The notes beneath the pieces were generated by a model that worked only from the letters and a program-made list of their open reading frames with translations, did not search any database and had not been told where the DNA came from. 64,000 nt of DNA from Xanthobacter flavus (GTDB lineage Bacteria > Pseudomonadota > Alphaproteobacteria > Rhizobiales > Xanthobacteraceae), in assembly GCF_017875275.1 (NCBI RefSeq), contig NZ_JAGGML010000001.1, forward strand, positions 5,167,001 through 5,231,000. The letters are read 5' to 3'. This document shows positions 26,162-33,665 of this stretch, one piece after another. Position 1 is the stretch's first letter. Each line of letters starts with the position of its first letter. A program made the translations under genes and the position numbers.

Positions 26162-29100
26162 TCAGCGCGTCGGCGGCGTGCCGGTCGAATCGCGGAATTC
26201 GAAGATCTTGCGCAGGAAGCCCGGCGCCACGGCCGAGATGGGGTTGATGCGCAAGGTGGGGCCGGTGGAGAGCGGGCCGACGACCTCGAAGGTCACGCCC
26301 ACCAGTCCCTCGTTGGGTCCGCCGCCGAGAAAGAGGCCGATGACCGGCAGCTTGGAGAAGATGTTGTTGAGCGCGTAGGCCGGCACGAAAGTGCCACGCA
26401 TGTTGATGCGGTCGGCGGCGAAATCCAGCGAGCCGTCGAAGGTCGCGCCGACGGACGGCCCCCAGATGGCACCCTCCTTGAACACGATCTTGCCGGTGGA
26501 GCGGGAGAATTGCGCCTGTGCCTTCTCGAAGGCGGCGGTTCCGTTCTCGATGCGGCCCGAACTGTCGCGCGCGGCGCTGGACAGGCGCTCGAGGCCGGGC
26601 TCGCCCCTGATCGAGAAGTCGCTGAGGTGCAGCACGCCTTCCTGCGGGGTGTTGTCGCTGCGCGGCGGGTCCACCACGAGCCACGCATCGCCGCCCTGCA
26701 TCTTGGCGTAGATGTCGAGGAAGCGGAACAGCGCGCCGGCGTCCGAGGTGGTGATCTGCAGCGCCCGCTCGCGCCCCTGCCAGGTGCGCATCTCGCCGGC
26801 CACCGTGCCGTCCCGGCCGGTCTTGGCGGTGAGGGTGAAGTCCCGCATCTCGACGCCGCGCCGCGTGGTGGAGAGATCGAACTGGCGCAGCACCTCGCCA
26901 TTGTTTCCCGTGAGCGCGCCGACGCGCGCCTCCACGTCCACGTCCTGCGACTTGCGCTTGTCCGTGGGGGGACCGCTGACGAGGCTCTTCATGATGCCGC
27001 GGGCGTCCATCACCTCGCCGGTGATGCGGATCTTCAGCACCGACCCGACGCGCTCCGCCTTGGCCGAGGCCTTGTCGCCGTCGGAGAGCTGGAAGGTCGG
27101 GAAGTTCGCGCCCAGAAGATCGCCGCTGTCGGCAAGCTCGATATTGCCCTTCAGCAATGTGCCCGATCCGTCGATCACCATGTCGTCGAGGCGGATCGAG
27201 TTGCCCTTGTCGTTCACGATGAAGCGCGCCTTGAGCGGCTTTCCGGCGGGCTTGCTGAGGCCGGGGATGAGATCGGCGATGCGCGCCTGCGTCAGGTCCG
27301 TCTCGATGCTGGCGCGCGTGTCCTTGTTGTTGGTGGTGCCCACGAGGCGCACGCCCACCGGGCCGCTCACGCCGGGGATGTCCACGCCGAGCTTGGTGCG
27401 CGCGGCGTCGTCGAGGGTGGCGGAGACGCGGATGTCGGAATCCGCCGCGTCCTTTTTCTTCTCGTACTCGAAGGCGAGCGGCGCGCCGGCGAGCTTGCCC
27501 TCCCCGCGCAGCACGATGCCGGCCGGCGAGGCGAAGGCCTTCACCGTCGCGCCCTCCAGCCTCTGGCCCTTGAACACCTTGTCCACGCCAAAGTCGGTGA
27601 GGTTGGCCTCCAGCGAATAGTCGAGGTCCTCCGGCAGCGGCACTTTGCGGAAGATCATGTTGACCTGCAGCAGCGCCGAGAGCCGGCCGCGCGTGGTGGA
27701 GGGATCGAAGGCCGTGCCCTGCGGTCCCTTCAAGGGCTCCATGCCCAGCACCTCGATGCCGGCGTCGGCGGGGCCGTTGAAGTTCACCCGGATCTGCGCG
27801 GAGGGCTCGCGCGGGAAATAGTCGGGGATCAGCATCACCCCTTCGCTCACCGCGATCTTGCGGTTCTGCGGCGTCACCGCCGTGCCGTCGGGCATGGTGA
27901 TGCGCACCGAGCGGCCGGTGACGAGGATGGCGAGGCTGGAATTGGTGATGGGCGGCAGCCCCTTCACGGGGCGAATGGTGACGCCCTTGCCGGTGATGGT
28001 GAAACGCACGCCATCCTCGGGCAGCGGCACCTGCTTCTGCCCGATGAGGTCGAGCGGCAGCTTCACCGCGACCGTGAGGCCCTCCGCCGTGCCGCCGGAG
28101 ACGTTCTCGACGGCAAACTGTCGCGCGGGCGGCGCGATGTTCACCGGCCAGAAGCGCTTCACCGTCGCCACCGGCATGGGCGAGGCGACACCGTCGAACT
28201 TGAGATAGGGGACCGGGACGCCGAAATCGAACAAGGCCGTGAAGCTGAAGCTGGCCGTGGAGGCGCTGAGCAGCCCCTGGTCCACCACGATCTGCCGGCT
28301 CGGCGGATCGAAGCGGCCGGACACGTCCACCTTGGAGATGACGAGGGGCGGCTCGGGCATTTCCGGCCCTTGCAGCACCACCTGCTTGGGCCCGGCCTGG
28401 AACGGCCACGGCTCGATCGCCTTGGCCGGAACCTTGATCTCGCCCGCGAGCGAAATGACGTTCTGGCTCTTCACCGCCTCAATGGGCGCGACCACGATGA
28501 CGCGGCGCGCCACGTCCAGCGTGGCGGCGATGCGGGCGCGGTCGATGACGAAGCGCTCTTCCGGGTCCTCGCCGTTGCCGAGCGCGCCGGCGCCGAAATC
28601 GAGGCTCGCCTCGGCAGCGGTCAGCGCGCCGTCGAGGGCGACGCGGGCGGAGAAGGAGGCGTTGAGCGGGGTGTCGATATAGAACCGCCGCTGGTCCTGC
28701 ACGAAGGCGTAGAGCAGGTCGCGGGTCGAGACGTTGCGGATGGAGACATCGATGCTGCGCTCGCCGTTATTGGCGGCGCTGATGCGGGCGACGGCCGTGG
28801 AGACGCCCTGTGGCGATTGGGTGGTGAAGGTCAGCTCCGCCCCGCCCCCGGCCGGACGGGCAAGCCGCACGCTCATGTGCTGGAAGACGATGCGGTGCCC
28901 GGCTCCCTCGTTCTCGACGATGACCGTGCCGTCCTTGAGGCCCACATCCGCCAGCGCGCCCCCATCGAAACCGGCAGTCTCAAGGTCCGACATCCAGCGG
29001 GCCAGCGCGACCGGCTTGAGCGGATCGAAATCGCCGACGGCGGCCGTGTTGGGCGCGGCCTGTTGGTCCTGGCCGGGGACGGCCGCCGAAGACTGCGGTG

Positions 29101-29656
29101 ACGCGCCGGAATTCGCGTCGGCGCGGTGGGAGGGGCTCGCCGGGATCGCCTTGGCGCCGCGGCCGGTGGCCACCGCGACCTGACCCGAGGGCGCGATCCG
29201 CACGGTCATCTCGGCGCCGATGAGGTCGATGCGCCGCGCCTTGGGCATGAGCGACAGGAGGGAGCCTTCCAGCTCCACCTCGGCGCTCGGCGCGCTGGCG
29301 ACCAGCTGGCCGTCGGGGCCGATGACCTTGATGTCGTGAACCACCACGGCCGTTGCGCCGTGGCCCACCGTCTTCATGGTGGTCGCGCCGATGCTCACCT
29401 GATGGCCGCCACCGATGCGCTCCTCCAGTGCCCGCTCGATATAGGGCGTGGCGAGGTTGGCGGTGACCATCCCGGTGGCGATGAGAACGTACAGGGTGAC
29501 GGCGGCGACGCCACCGAGGGCGATAAGGACAAGGCACAGGCCGGTGAACAGGCGCGCGGCACGGCTGCGCGGGGTGAGCGCGCCGACAATGCCCCGGAAG
29601 CGGGACCGCTTTGGCTCGCGCCGCGCCCCCGCCGGCCTTTCCTGCCGAAACTCCAT
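26162..29656 (-). CDS. Large AsmA-like / DUF3971 envelope protein
   Basis: An 1164-residue protein with one N-terminal transmembrane helix (residues about 39-62, LFTGLCLVLIALGGVAAVTLYVLI) and a very long beta-rich body. The first part shows the AsmA/YhdP-type pattern (YIERALEERIGGGHQVSIGATTM, then VELEGSLLSLMPKARRIDLIGAEM). The C-terminal part (IDFAADRINMRGTFVPAYALNNIFSKLPVIGLFLGGGPNEGLVGVTFEV) matches the conserved end of the YhdP/AsmA-like family. Such proteins are thought to bridge the periplasm and help phospholipid transport to the outer membrane. ATG 29656 (MEFRQERPAG) is chosen; in-frame codons up to 30028 overlap the divergent peroxiredoxin gene. Confidence 0.83.
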   Translation of the reverse strand: MEFRQERPAGARREPKRSRFRGIVGALTPRSRAARLFTGLCLVLIALGGVAAVTLYVLIATGMVTANLATPYIERALEERIGGGHQVSIGATTMKTVGHGATAVVVHDIKVIGPDGQLVASAPSAEVELEGSLLSLMPKARRIDLIGAEMTVRIAPSGQVAVATGRGAKAIPASPSHRADANSGASPQSSAAVPGQDQQAAPNTAAVGDFDPLKPVALARWMSDLETAGFDGGALADVGLKDGTVIVENEGAGHRIVFQHMSVRLARPAGGGAELTFTTQSPQGVSTAVARISAANNGERSIDVSIRNVSTRDLLYAFVQDQRRFYIDTPLNASFSARVALDGALTAAEASLDFGAGALGNGEDPEERFVIDRARIAATLDVARRVIVVAPIEAVKSQNVISLAGEIKVPAKAIEPWPFQAGPKQVVLQGPEMPEPPLVISKVDVSGRFDPPSRQIVVDQGLLSASTASFSFTALFDFGVPVPYLKFDGVASPMPVATVKRFWPVNIAPPARQFAVENVSGGTAEGLTVAVKLPLDLIGQKQVPLPEDGVRFTITGKGVTIRPVKGLPPITNSSLAILVTGRSVRITMPDGTAVTPQNRKIAVSEGVMLIPDYFPREPSAQIRVNFNGPADAGIEVLGMEPLKGPQGTAFDPSTTRGRLSALLQVNMIFRKVPLPEDLDYSLEANLTDFGVDKVFKGQRLEGATVKAFASPAGIVLRGEGKLAGAPLAFEYEKKKDAADSDIRVSATLDDAARTKLGVDIPGVSGPVGVRLVGTTNNKDTRASIETDLTQARIADLIPGLSKPAGKPLKARFIVNDKGNSIRLDDMVIDGSGTLLKGNIELADSGDLLGANFPTFQLSDGDKASAKAERVGSVLKIRITGEVMDARGIMKSLVSGPPTDKRKSQDVDVEARVGALTGNNGEVLRQFDLSTTRRGVEMRDFTLTAKTGRDGTVAGEMRTWQGRERALQITTSDAGALFRFLDIYAKMQGGDAWLVVDPPRSDNTPQEGVLHLSDFSIRGEPGLERLSSAARDSSGRIENGTAAFEKAQAQFSRSTGKIVFKEGAIWGPSVGATFDGSLDFAADRINMRGTFVPAYALNNIFSKLPVIGLFLGGGPNEGLVGVTFEVVGPLSTGPTLRINPISAVAPGFLRKIFEFRDSTGTPPTR

Positions 29657-29930
29657 ACCGTCTGGACCTTCTCTCTCTTTCGCCTCAGCCGTTTCCAGCC
29701 GATCGTCCGCAACCTGGCGACGGTCCCACGGTGCCCTCCGGTCAGCGCGTCGATTCGCCTCCGGCCCGCGAGAAATGACCCTATCCTGCCGTCGCCACGT
29801 AAAGATGAGGTGGATCAACTCCTCGATGATACCATCTGGCCCAGGACTCCAACCCAGGAAGGCGGCCATCTTGTGGGCATCGCATTTGCGCTGCCCCGTA
29901 TGGCGCCGAACACGTCGAAAGGAAGGCGGA

Positions 29931-30404
29931 ATGTCCAGTTTCCCGGAGGTCGGCGCCAAGGCGCCTGCTTTCTCGCTCACCCGTGATGGGGGCGGCACCG
30001 TTTCTTTGAAGGATTTCAAGGGTCGCAAGCTGGTGGTCTATTTCTATCCCAAGGCCGATACCCCCGGCTGCACCAAGGAAGCCATCGCCTTCAACGGGCT
30101 GAAGGCGGAATTCGCCGCCGCCGACACCGACATCCTCGGCGTCTCAGCCGATGAGGTGAAGGCGCAGGACAAGTTCCGCGACAAGTACAGCCTCGGCTTC
30201 GCGCTGGGCTCCGACCCCGACAAGGCCATGCTGGAAGCCTATGGCGTATGGGTCGAGAAGAGCATGTACGGCCGCAAGTACATGGGCGTGGAGCGCGCCA
30301 CCGTCCTCATCGGCCGCGACGGCAAGGTGGCGCAGACCTGGCCCAAGGTGAAGGTGGACGGCCACGCCGCCGACGTGCTGAAGGCGGCGCAAGAGCTGGG
30401 TTAG
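29931..30404 (+). CDS. bcp: Peroxiredoxin of the BCP/PrxQ family lacking the usual resolving cysteine
   Basis: A 157-residue thiol peroxidase. The peroxidatic Cys47 lies in YPKADTPGCTKEAIAF. The residue five positions later, a resolving Cys in E. coli BCP (CxxxxC), is Ile52 here, and the protein contains no other cysteine. It must be recycled by an external thiol, as in other single-cysteine BCPs. ATG 29931 follows a good GGAAGG ribosome binding site. It is divergent from the AsmA-like gene across 274 bp (29657-29930), presumably the promoter region for both; no other feature is seen there. Short tandem hairpin repeats follow the stop codon. Confidence 0.92.
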   Translation: MSSFPEVGAKAPAFSLTRDGGGTVSLKDFKGRKLVVYFYPKADTPGCTKEAIAFNGLKAEFAAADTDILGVSADEVKAQDKFRDKYSLGFALGSDPDKAMLEAYGVWVEKSMYGRKYMGVERATVLIGRDGKVAQTWPKVKVDGHAADVLKAAQELG

Positions 30405-30427
30405 ACCCTGCTCAAGGCAACAAACCC

Positions 30428-30476
30428 GCTGGGCTGAGCCCAGCTCAAGGCAACGAATTCGCTGGGCTGAGCCCAG
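30428..30476. repeat. Tandem hairpin repeat between bcp and hmuV
   Basis: The palindrome GCTGGGCTGAGCCCAG occurs at 30428-30443 and again at 30461-30476. It is part of a 33-bp direct repeat whose linker TCAAGGCAAC also appears once more just before (30412-30421). There is no T-run, so it is not a standard terminator, but it sits in the gap between the convergent bcp and hmuV genes. Confidence 0.75.
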
Positions 30477-30502
30477 ATCAAGGGGGAGCGTTCGCCGCTC
30501 CC

Positions 30503-31285
30503 CTACCCCGCCGCCTGCACGTTCTGCGGCAGGATGAACGGGCCGGGAGGGGCCACGCCGATTCGGACGCGGATGCCGAAGGCTTCCGCCAGCACCTGCT
30601 CGGTCAACACCTCCGCCACCGGCCCGGCCGCGCGCACCTGCCCACCAGCCAGCACCACGATCTCGTCGGCGACCATGGCGGCGAGGTTCAGATCGTGCAG
30701 CACGGCCAGCACGCCGCCGCCCGCATCCGCATGGGCGCGGGCAAGGTTCAGCACGGTGAGCTGGTGGGCAAGGTCGAGGCTGGCGGTGGGCTCGTCGAGG
30801 AAGAGGTAACCCGGAACGTCCGCCCGTCCCGCCTCCAGTTGCGCGAGGATGCGGGCGAGTTGCACCCGCTGCCGCTCGCCGCCCGACAGACTGTCATAGC
30901 GCCGGTCCGCAAAGCCGGGCAGGTCGACCCGCGCGAGCAGGCGCAGGACACGGGCGCGGTCGTGCCCCTCTCCTGTCATCAGGCCGGCGGCGATCACCTC
31001 GGCCGCGGTAAATGGAAAGGCCACCTCCGCCGCCTGCGGCAGTACCGCCCGGCGGCGCGCCAGATCCAGCGGACGCATGGCATGGATGGACACCCCGTCC
31101 AGCGTCACCTGCCCCGTCGCGAGCCGGTGCTCGCCCGACATGGCCTTGAGCAAGGTGGACTTGCCGGCGCCGTTCGGGCCGACAAGCACCGTCACCCGCC
31201 CCGGCCGCACGAAGATGCTTGCCGCATCCACCAGGCGACGGCCGGAGGCGGTGACGGTGACGTTTTCCGCGCGATACATGCTCAC
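30503..31285 (-). CDS. hmuV: Hemin ABC transporter ATP-binding protein
   Basis: A 260-residue ABC ATPase of the iron-chelate/heme type. Walker A is GPNGAGKST (about residues 36-44), the signature is LSGGERQRVQLAR, Walker B is YLFLDEPTASLD, and the H-loop is AVLHDLN. The LFLDEPTASLDLAHQ and FGIRVRIGVAP segments are typical of HmuV. It overlaps hmuU by 4 bp and completes a hmuT-hmuU-hmuV operon. Convergent with bcp. Confidence 0.92.
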   Translation of the reverse strand: MSMYRAENVTVTASGRRLVDAASIFVRPGRVTVLVGPNGAGKSTLLKAMSGEHRLATGQVTLDGVSIHAMRPLDLARRRAVLPQAAEVAFPFTAAEVIAAGLMTGEGHDRARVLRLLARVDLPGFADRRYDSLSGGERQRVQLARILAQLEAGRADVPGYLFLDEPTASLDLAHQLTVLNLARAHADAGGGVLAVLHDLNLAAMVADEIVVLAGGQVRAAGPVAEVLTEQVLAEAFGIRVRIGVAPPGPFILPQNVQAAG

Positions 31286-32367
31286 CCCACGAACGCGCGG
31301 CGCTTCAGCAGCAGCCAGAGGAAGAAGGGCGCGCCCACCAGAGCCGTGACCACGCCCAGCGGCAGCTCGGCTGGCGCCGCGATCATGCGGGCGAGGATGT
31401 CCGCCCCGAGCAGCACCGCCACGCCGAGCAGCGCCGAGGCCGGCACCAGCGCGCGATGGGACGGCCCGATGACCAGTCGCGCCAGATGCGGCACCACCAG
31501 GCCGACGAAGCCGACCACGCCGGTCGCCGCCACCGCCGCCCCCACCCCCGCCGCGACGGCGACGACGGCGGTGCGCTTCAGCCGTTCCACCGACACCCCG
31601 GCGTGAAACGCCTCCGCCTCGCCCAGCGCCAGCGCATCGAGCCCGCGCGAAAGGCCGATGGCGATGGCCAGCAGCCCCAGCACGAAGGGCGCGGCCAGCG
31701 CCGCCTTCATCCAGGTGGCGCCGCCGAGGCTGCCGAGGGTCCAGAACAGGAAGTCCCGCGTCTGCTGCTCGGAGGCGAGGAACACCATCACCCCCGTGCC
31801 TGCGCTCGCCAGCGCGCCCAGCGCGAGACCGGCAAACAGGAGCGTCGCCACCGAGGTGCGCCCGTCATGCTCGGCGAGGCGCGCGATGAGGAGGGTGGTG
31901 AGGAGCCCGCCCGCGAACGCTGCGAGCGGCAGTCCCACCACCTGCAGCGGCTGCGGCAGAAGCGCGAGGAGCGGCGCGCCGAACACGACGAACGCCACCG
32001 CCGCCAGCGCCGCGCCCGGCGCCACGCCGACGAGGCTCGGATCGGCGAGCGGGTTGCGGAACACCCCCTGCATCAGCGCCCCCGCCACCGCCATGCCTGC
32101 GCCGGCGAGCGCGCCGACGATGGCGCGGGGCAGCCGCACGTCCAGCACCACTATTCGCTCGCGCAAGGCACCGGCCGGCGCGGCCCCGCTGATCCATTCC
32201 CACAGCACGGCGAACACCCGTCCCGGCGCGATGGTGAAGGGACCGATGGCGAGCGCGCCAACGACGGCCGCGACCGCCAGCACCGCGAACAGCGTCAGCC
32301 CGGCCGCGACCGGGCGCCCCCGCGTCCCCTCGCCCGACGCGGCCATGGCAACGCCTTCCAAGCTCAT
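31282..32367 (-). CDS. hmuU: Hemin ABC transporter permease (FecCD family)
   Basis: A 361-residue permease of the BtuC/FecCD family with about ten helices. Conserved blocks are RLPRAIVGALAGAGMAVAGALMQGVFRNPLADPSLVGVAPGAALAAV, GFVGLVVPHLARLVIGPSHR and LPLGVVTALVGAPFFLWLL. It has 4-bp overlaps with hmuT and hmuV, so it is co-translated. It moves heme from the periplasmic binding protein into the cytoplasm. The first ~15 residues before the first helix are poorly conserved, so the start may be a few codons later. Confidence 0.92.
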   Translation of the reverse strand: MSLEGVAMAASGEGTRGRPVAAGLTLFAVLAVAAVVGALAIGPFTIAPGRVFAVLWEWISGAAPAGALRERIVVLDVRLPRAIVGALAGAGMAVAGALMQGVFRNPLADPSLVGVAPGAALAAVAFVVFGAPLLALLPQPLQVVGLPLAAFAGGLLTTLLIARLAEHDGRTSVATLLFAGLALGALASAGTGVMVFLASEQQTRDFLFWTLGSLGGATWMKAALAAPFVLGLLAIAIGLSRGLDALALGEAEAFHAGVSVERLKRTAVVAVAAGVGAAVAATGVVGFVGLVVPHLARLVIGPSHRALVPASALLGVAVLLGADILARMIAAPAELPLGVVTALVGAPFFLWLLLKRRAFVG

Positions 32368-33278
32368 TGGTCCGGCTCCGCGCTCCAGGGCCGGGATGGC
32401 AGCTCCGGCAGCTTCGCGCCCGGATGCAGCGCGGCCGCGAGATCGCGCGCCGCGCGCGGGGTGCGGGGACCGAAGCCGAGCAGATAGGAGCCGGGCAGCG
32501 ACACGAGGCGTTTATCCCGCGCGGCGGGCGTTCCGGCGAAGGCGGGCAGTGCGAAGACGGTGGCGGCATCGAGCACCTGCCCGCCGCCGCGCATCACCAC
32601 CACCGCCTCGGGCTCGGCCGACATGGCGGCCTCGTCCAGCGCCGGCTTGAAGCCCTTGATCCGGGCCATGGCATTGGTGAGGCCGGCGAGCTTCAGGATG
32701 GCGTCCGCGCTGGTGTCGGAGCCACCCACGACCGCCGCGCCGCCCGAGGCGGAGAGCACGAAGACGGCCCGCGGGCGCTCCGGCAGCGCCTTCACCATGG
32801 CGTCGAGGGCGGCGAAATCCTCGGACACCTCGGCGGCGAGCGCCCGCCCCTTCTCCTGCGCGCCCACCGCGTTCGCCACCGCAGCAATCTTGCGCAGCAC
32901 GGCCTCCTGGTCATGTCCATCCGGAATGATGACGACGGGCACCGATGCCTGCTTCAGCACCTCCATCGTGGAGGGCGGCCCGGCGCCTTCCATGGCCAGG
33001 ATCAGCGTCGGTGCCACCGAGAGCACGCCTTCCGGCGACAGCGCGCGGGCATAGCCCACGTCCGGCAAGGCGCGGGCGGCGGCGGGGTAGCGGCTGGTCT
33101 GGTCCACCGCCACCACGCGCTCTCCCATGCCCAGGGCGAACAGGATCTCGGTCACCGCGCCGCCGATGGAGACGATGCGCGGCTCCACCGGCTGCGGCTG
33201 AGCCGCCGCCGCCCGCAGCGCGAGGCCGGTCAGCACCGCGATCAGAGTTGCCAGCAGCAGGCGCCGGGCGACGTTCAT
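32364..33278 (-). CDS. hmuT: Periplasmic hemin-binding protein
   Basis: A 304-residue cluster-III binding protein with a signal peptide (MNVARRLLLATLIAVLTGLALRAAAA). The conserved start of the mature domain is RIVSIGGAVTEILFALGMGERVVAVDQTSRYP. GYARALSPEGVLSVAPTLIL follows, with SLPGSYLLGFGPRTPRAARDLA at the end. Tyr in GYARALS and Tyr in DQTSRYP are candidates for heme contact. ATG 33278 puts the signal peptide first; a frame open to 33440 reads into the AT-rich promoter gap and is rejected. It is the first gene of hmuTUV. Confidence 0.92.
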   Translation of the reverse strand: MNVARRLLLATLIAVLTGLALRAAAAQPQPVEPRIVSIGGAVTEILFALGMGERVVAVDQTSRYPAAARALPDVGYARALSPEGVLSVAPTLILAMEGAGPPSTMEVLKQASVPVVIIPDGHDQEAVLRKIAAVANAVGAQEKGRALAAEVSEDFAALDAMVKALPERPRAVFVLSASGGAAVVGGSDTSADAILKLAGLTNAMARIKGFKPALDEAAMSAEPEAVVVMRGGGQVLDAATVFALPAFAGTPAARDKRLVSLPGSYLLGFGPRTPRAARDLAAALHPGAKLPELPSRPWSAEPDQ

Positions 33279-33665
33279 CGCGGAGGGCCCCGCCGCAGCG
33301 CAGCATGAGCGGACAGATATTTGATGCCAAACCACCATGGAATTAGAGCAACTCCATTTTCGTACTACGAGTCTTCGCAAACGATGATTCTCTTTTCTTT
33401 TATTTATTCCAATGTCGATACAGCATGTTTTACGTGCCAATCACGCAACAGTCTCTGACGTTATTTCATGGCTTTGGCAAGTTGGATGTATTCTTCTTGA
33501 CGCTTCTGTGGCGCGACGGTAGCCAAATCGGGACAGGCGAGACGACTGGGCGGGAAACGACTGCCCAGCCGGATGCCTGCTCAGGCAAAGCGCCTGCGGC
33601 CCGCCACGTCCCCGGTTTTCCGGCCGACGCCAGCCAGCCTCCGAACATCAGCCGGGAGAAGGATC
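33279..33665. other. Relatively AT-rich divergent promoter gap between hmuT and the heme receptor gene
   Basis: This 387-bp stretch between divergent heme genes is clearly less GC-rich than the rest of the window, especially 33338-33500. It should hold both promoters and an iron-responsive operator. A small inverted repeat ATGGA (33337-33341) / TCCAT (33353-33357) lies nearest hmuT. I found no convincing match to an Irr box or to a Fur box, so the regulator is open. No gene is seen. Confidence 0.6.

Noticed and set aside
23646-29101. Long plus-strand frames (812 and 1044 codons) opposite hppA and the AsmA-like gene
   Set aside because: They are antisense to well-supported genes and have low-complexity His/Arg/Glu-rich translations without recognisable families.
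30428-30476. Short repeats as a CRISPR array
   Set aside because: Only two full units with no variable spacers, and no cas genes in the window.
33279-33665. Irr or Fur box in the heme promoter gap
   Set aside because: I looked for TTTAGAA/TTCTAAA-like dyads and for a Fur-type repeat and saw no convincing match; only a 5-bp inverted repeat.
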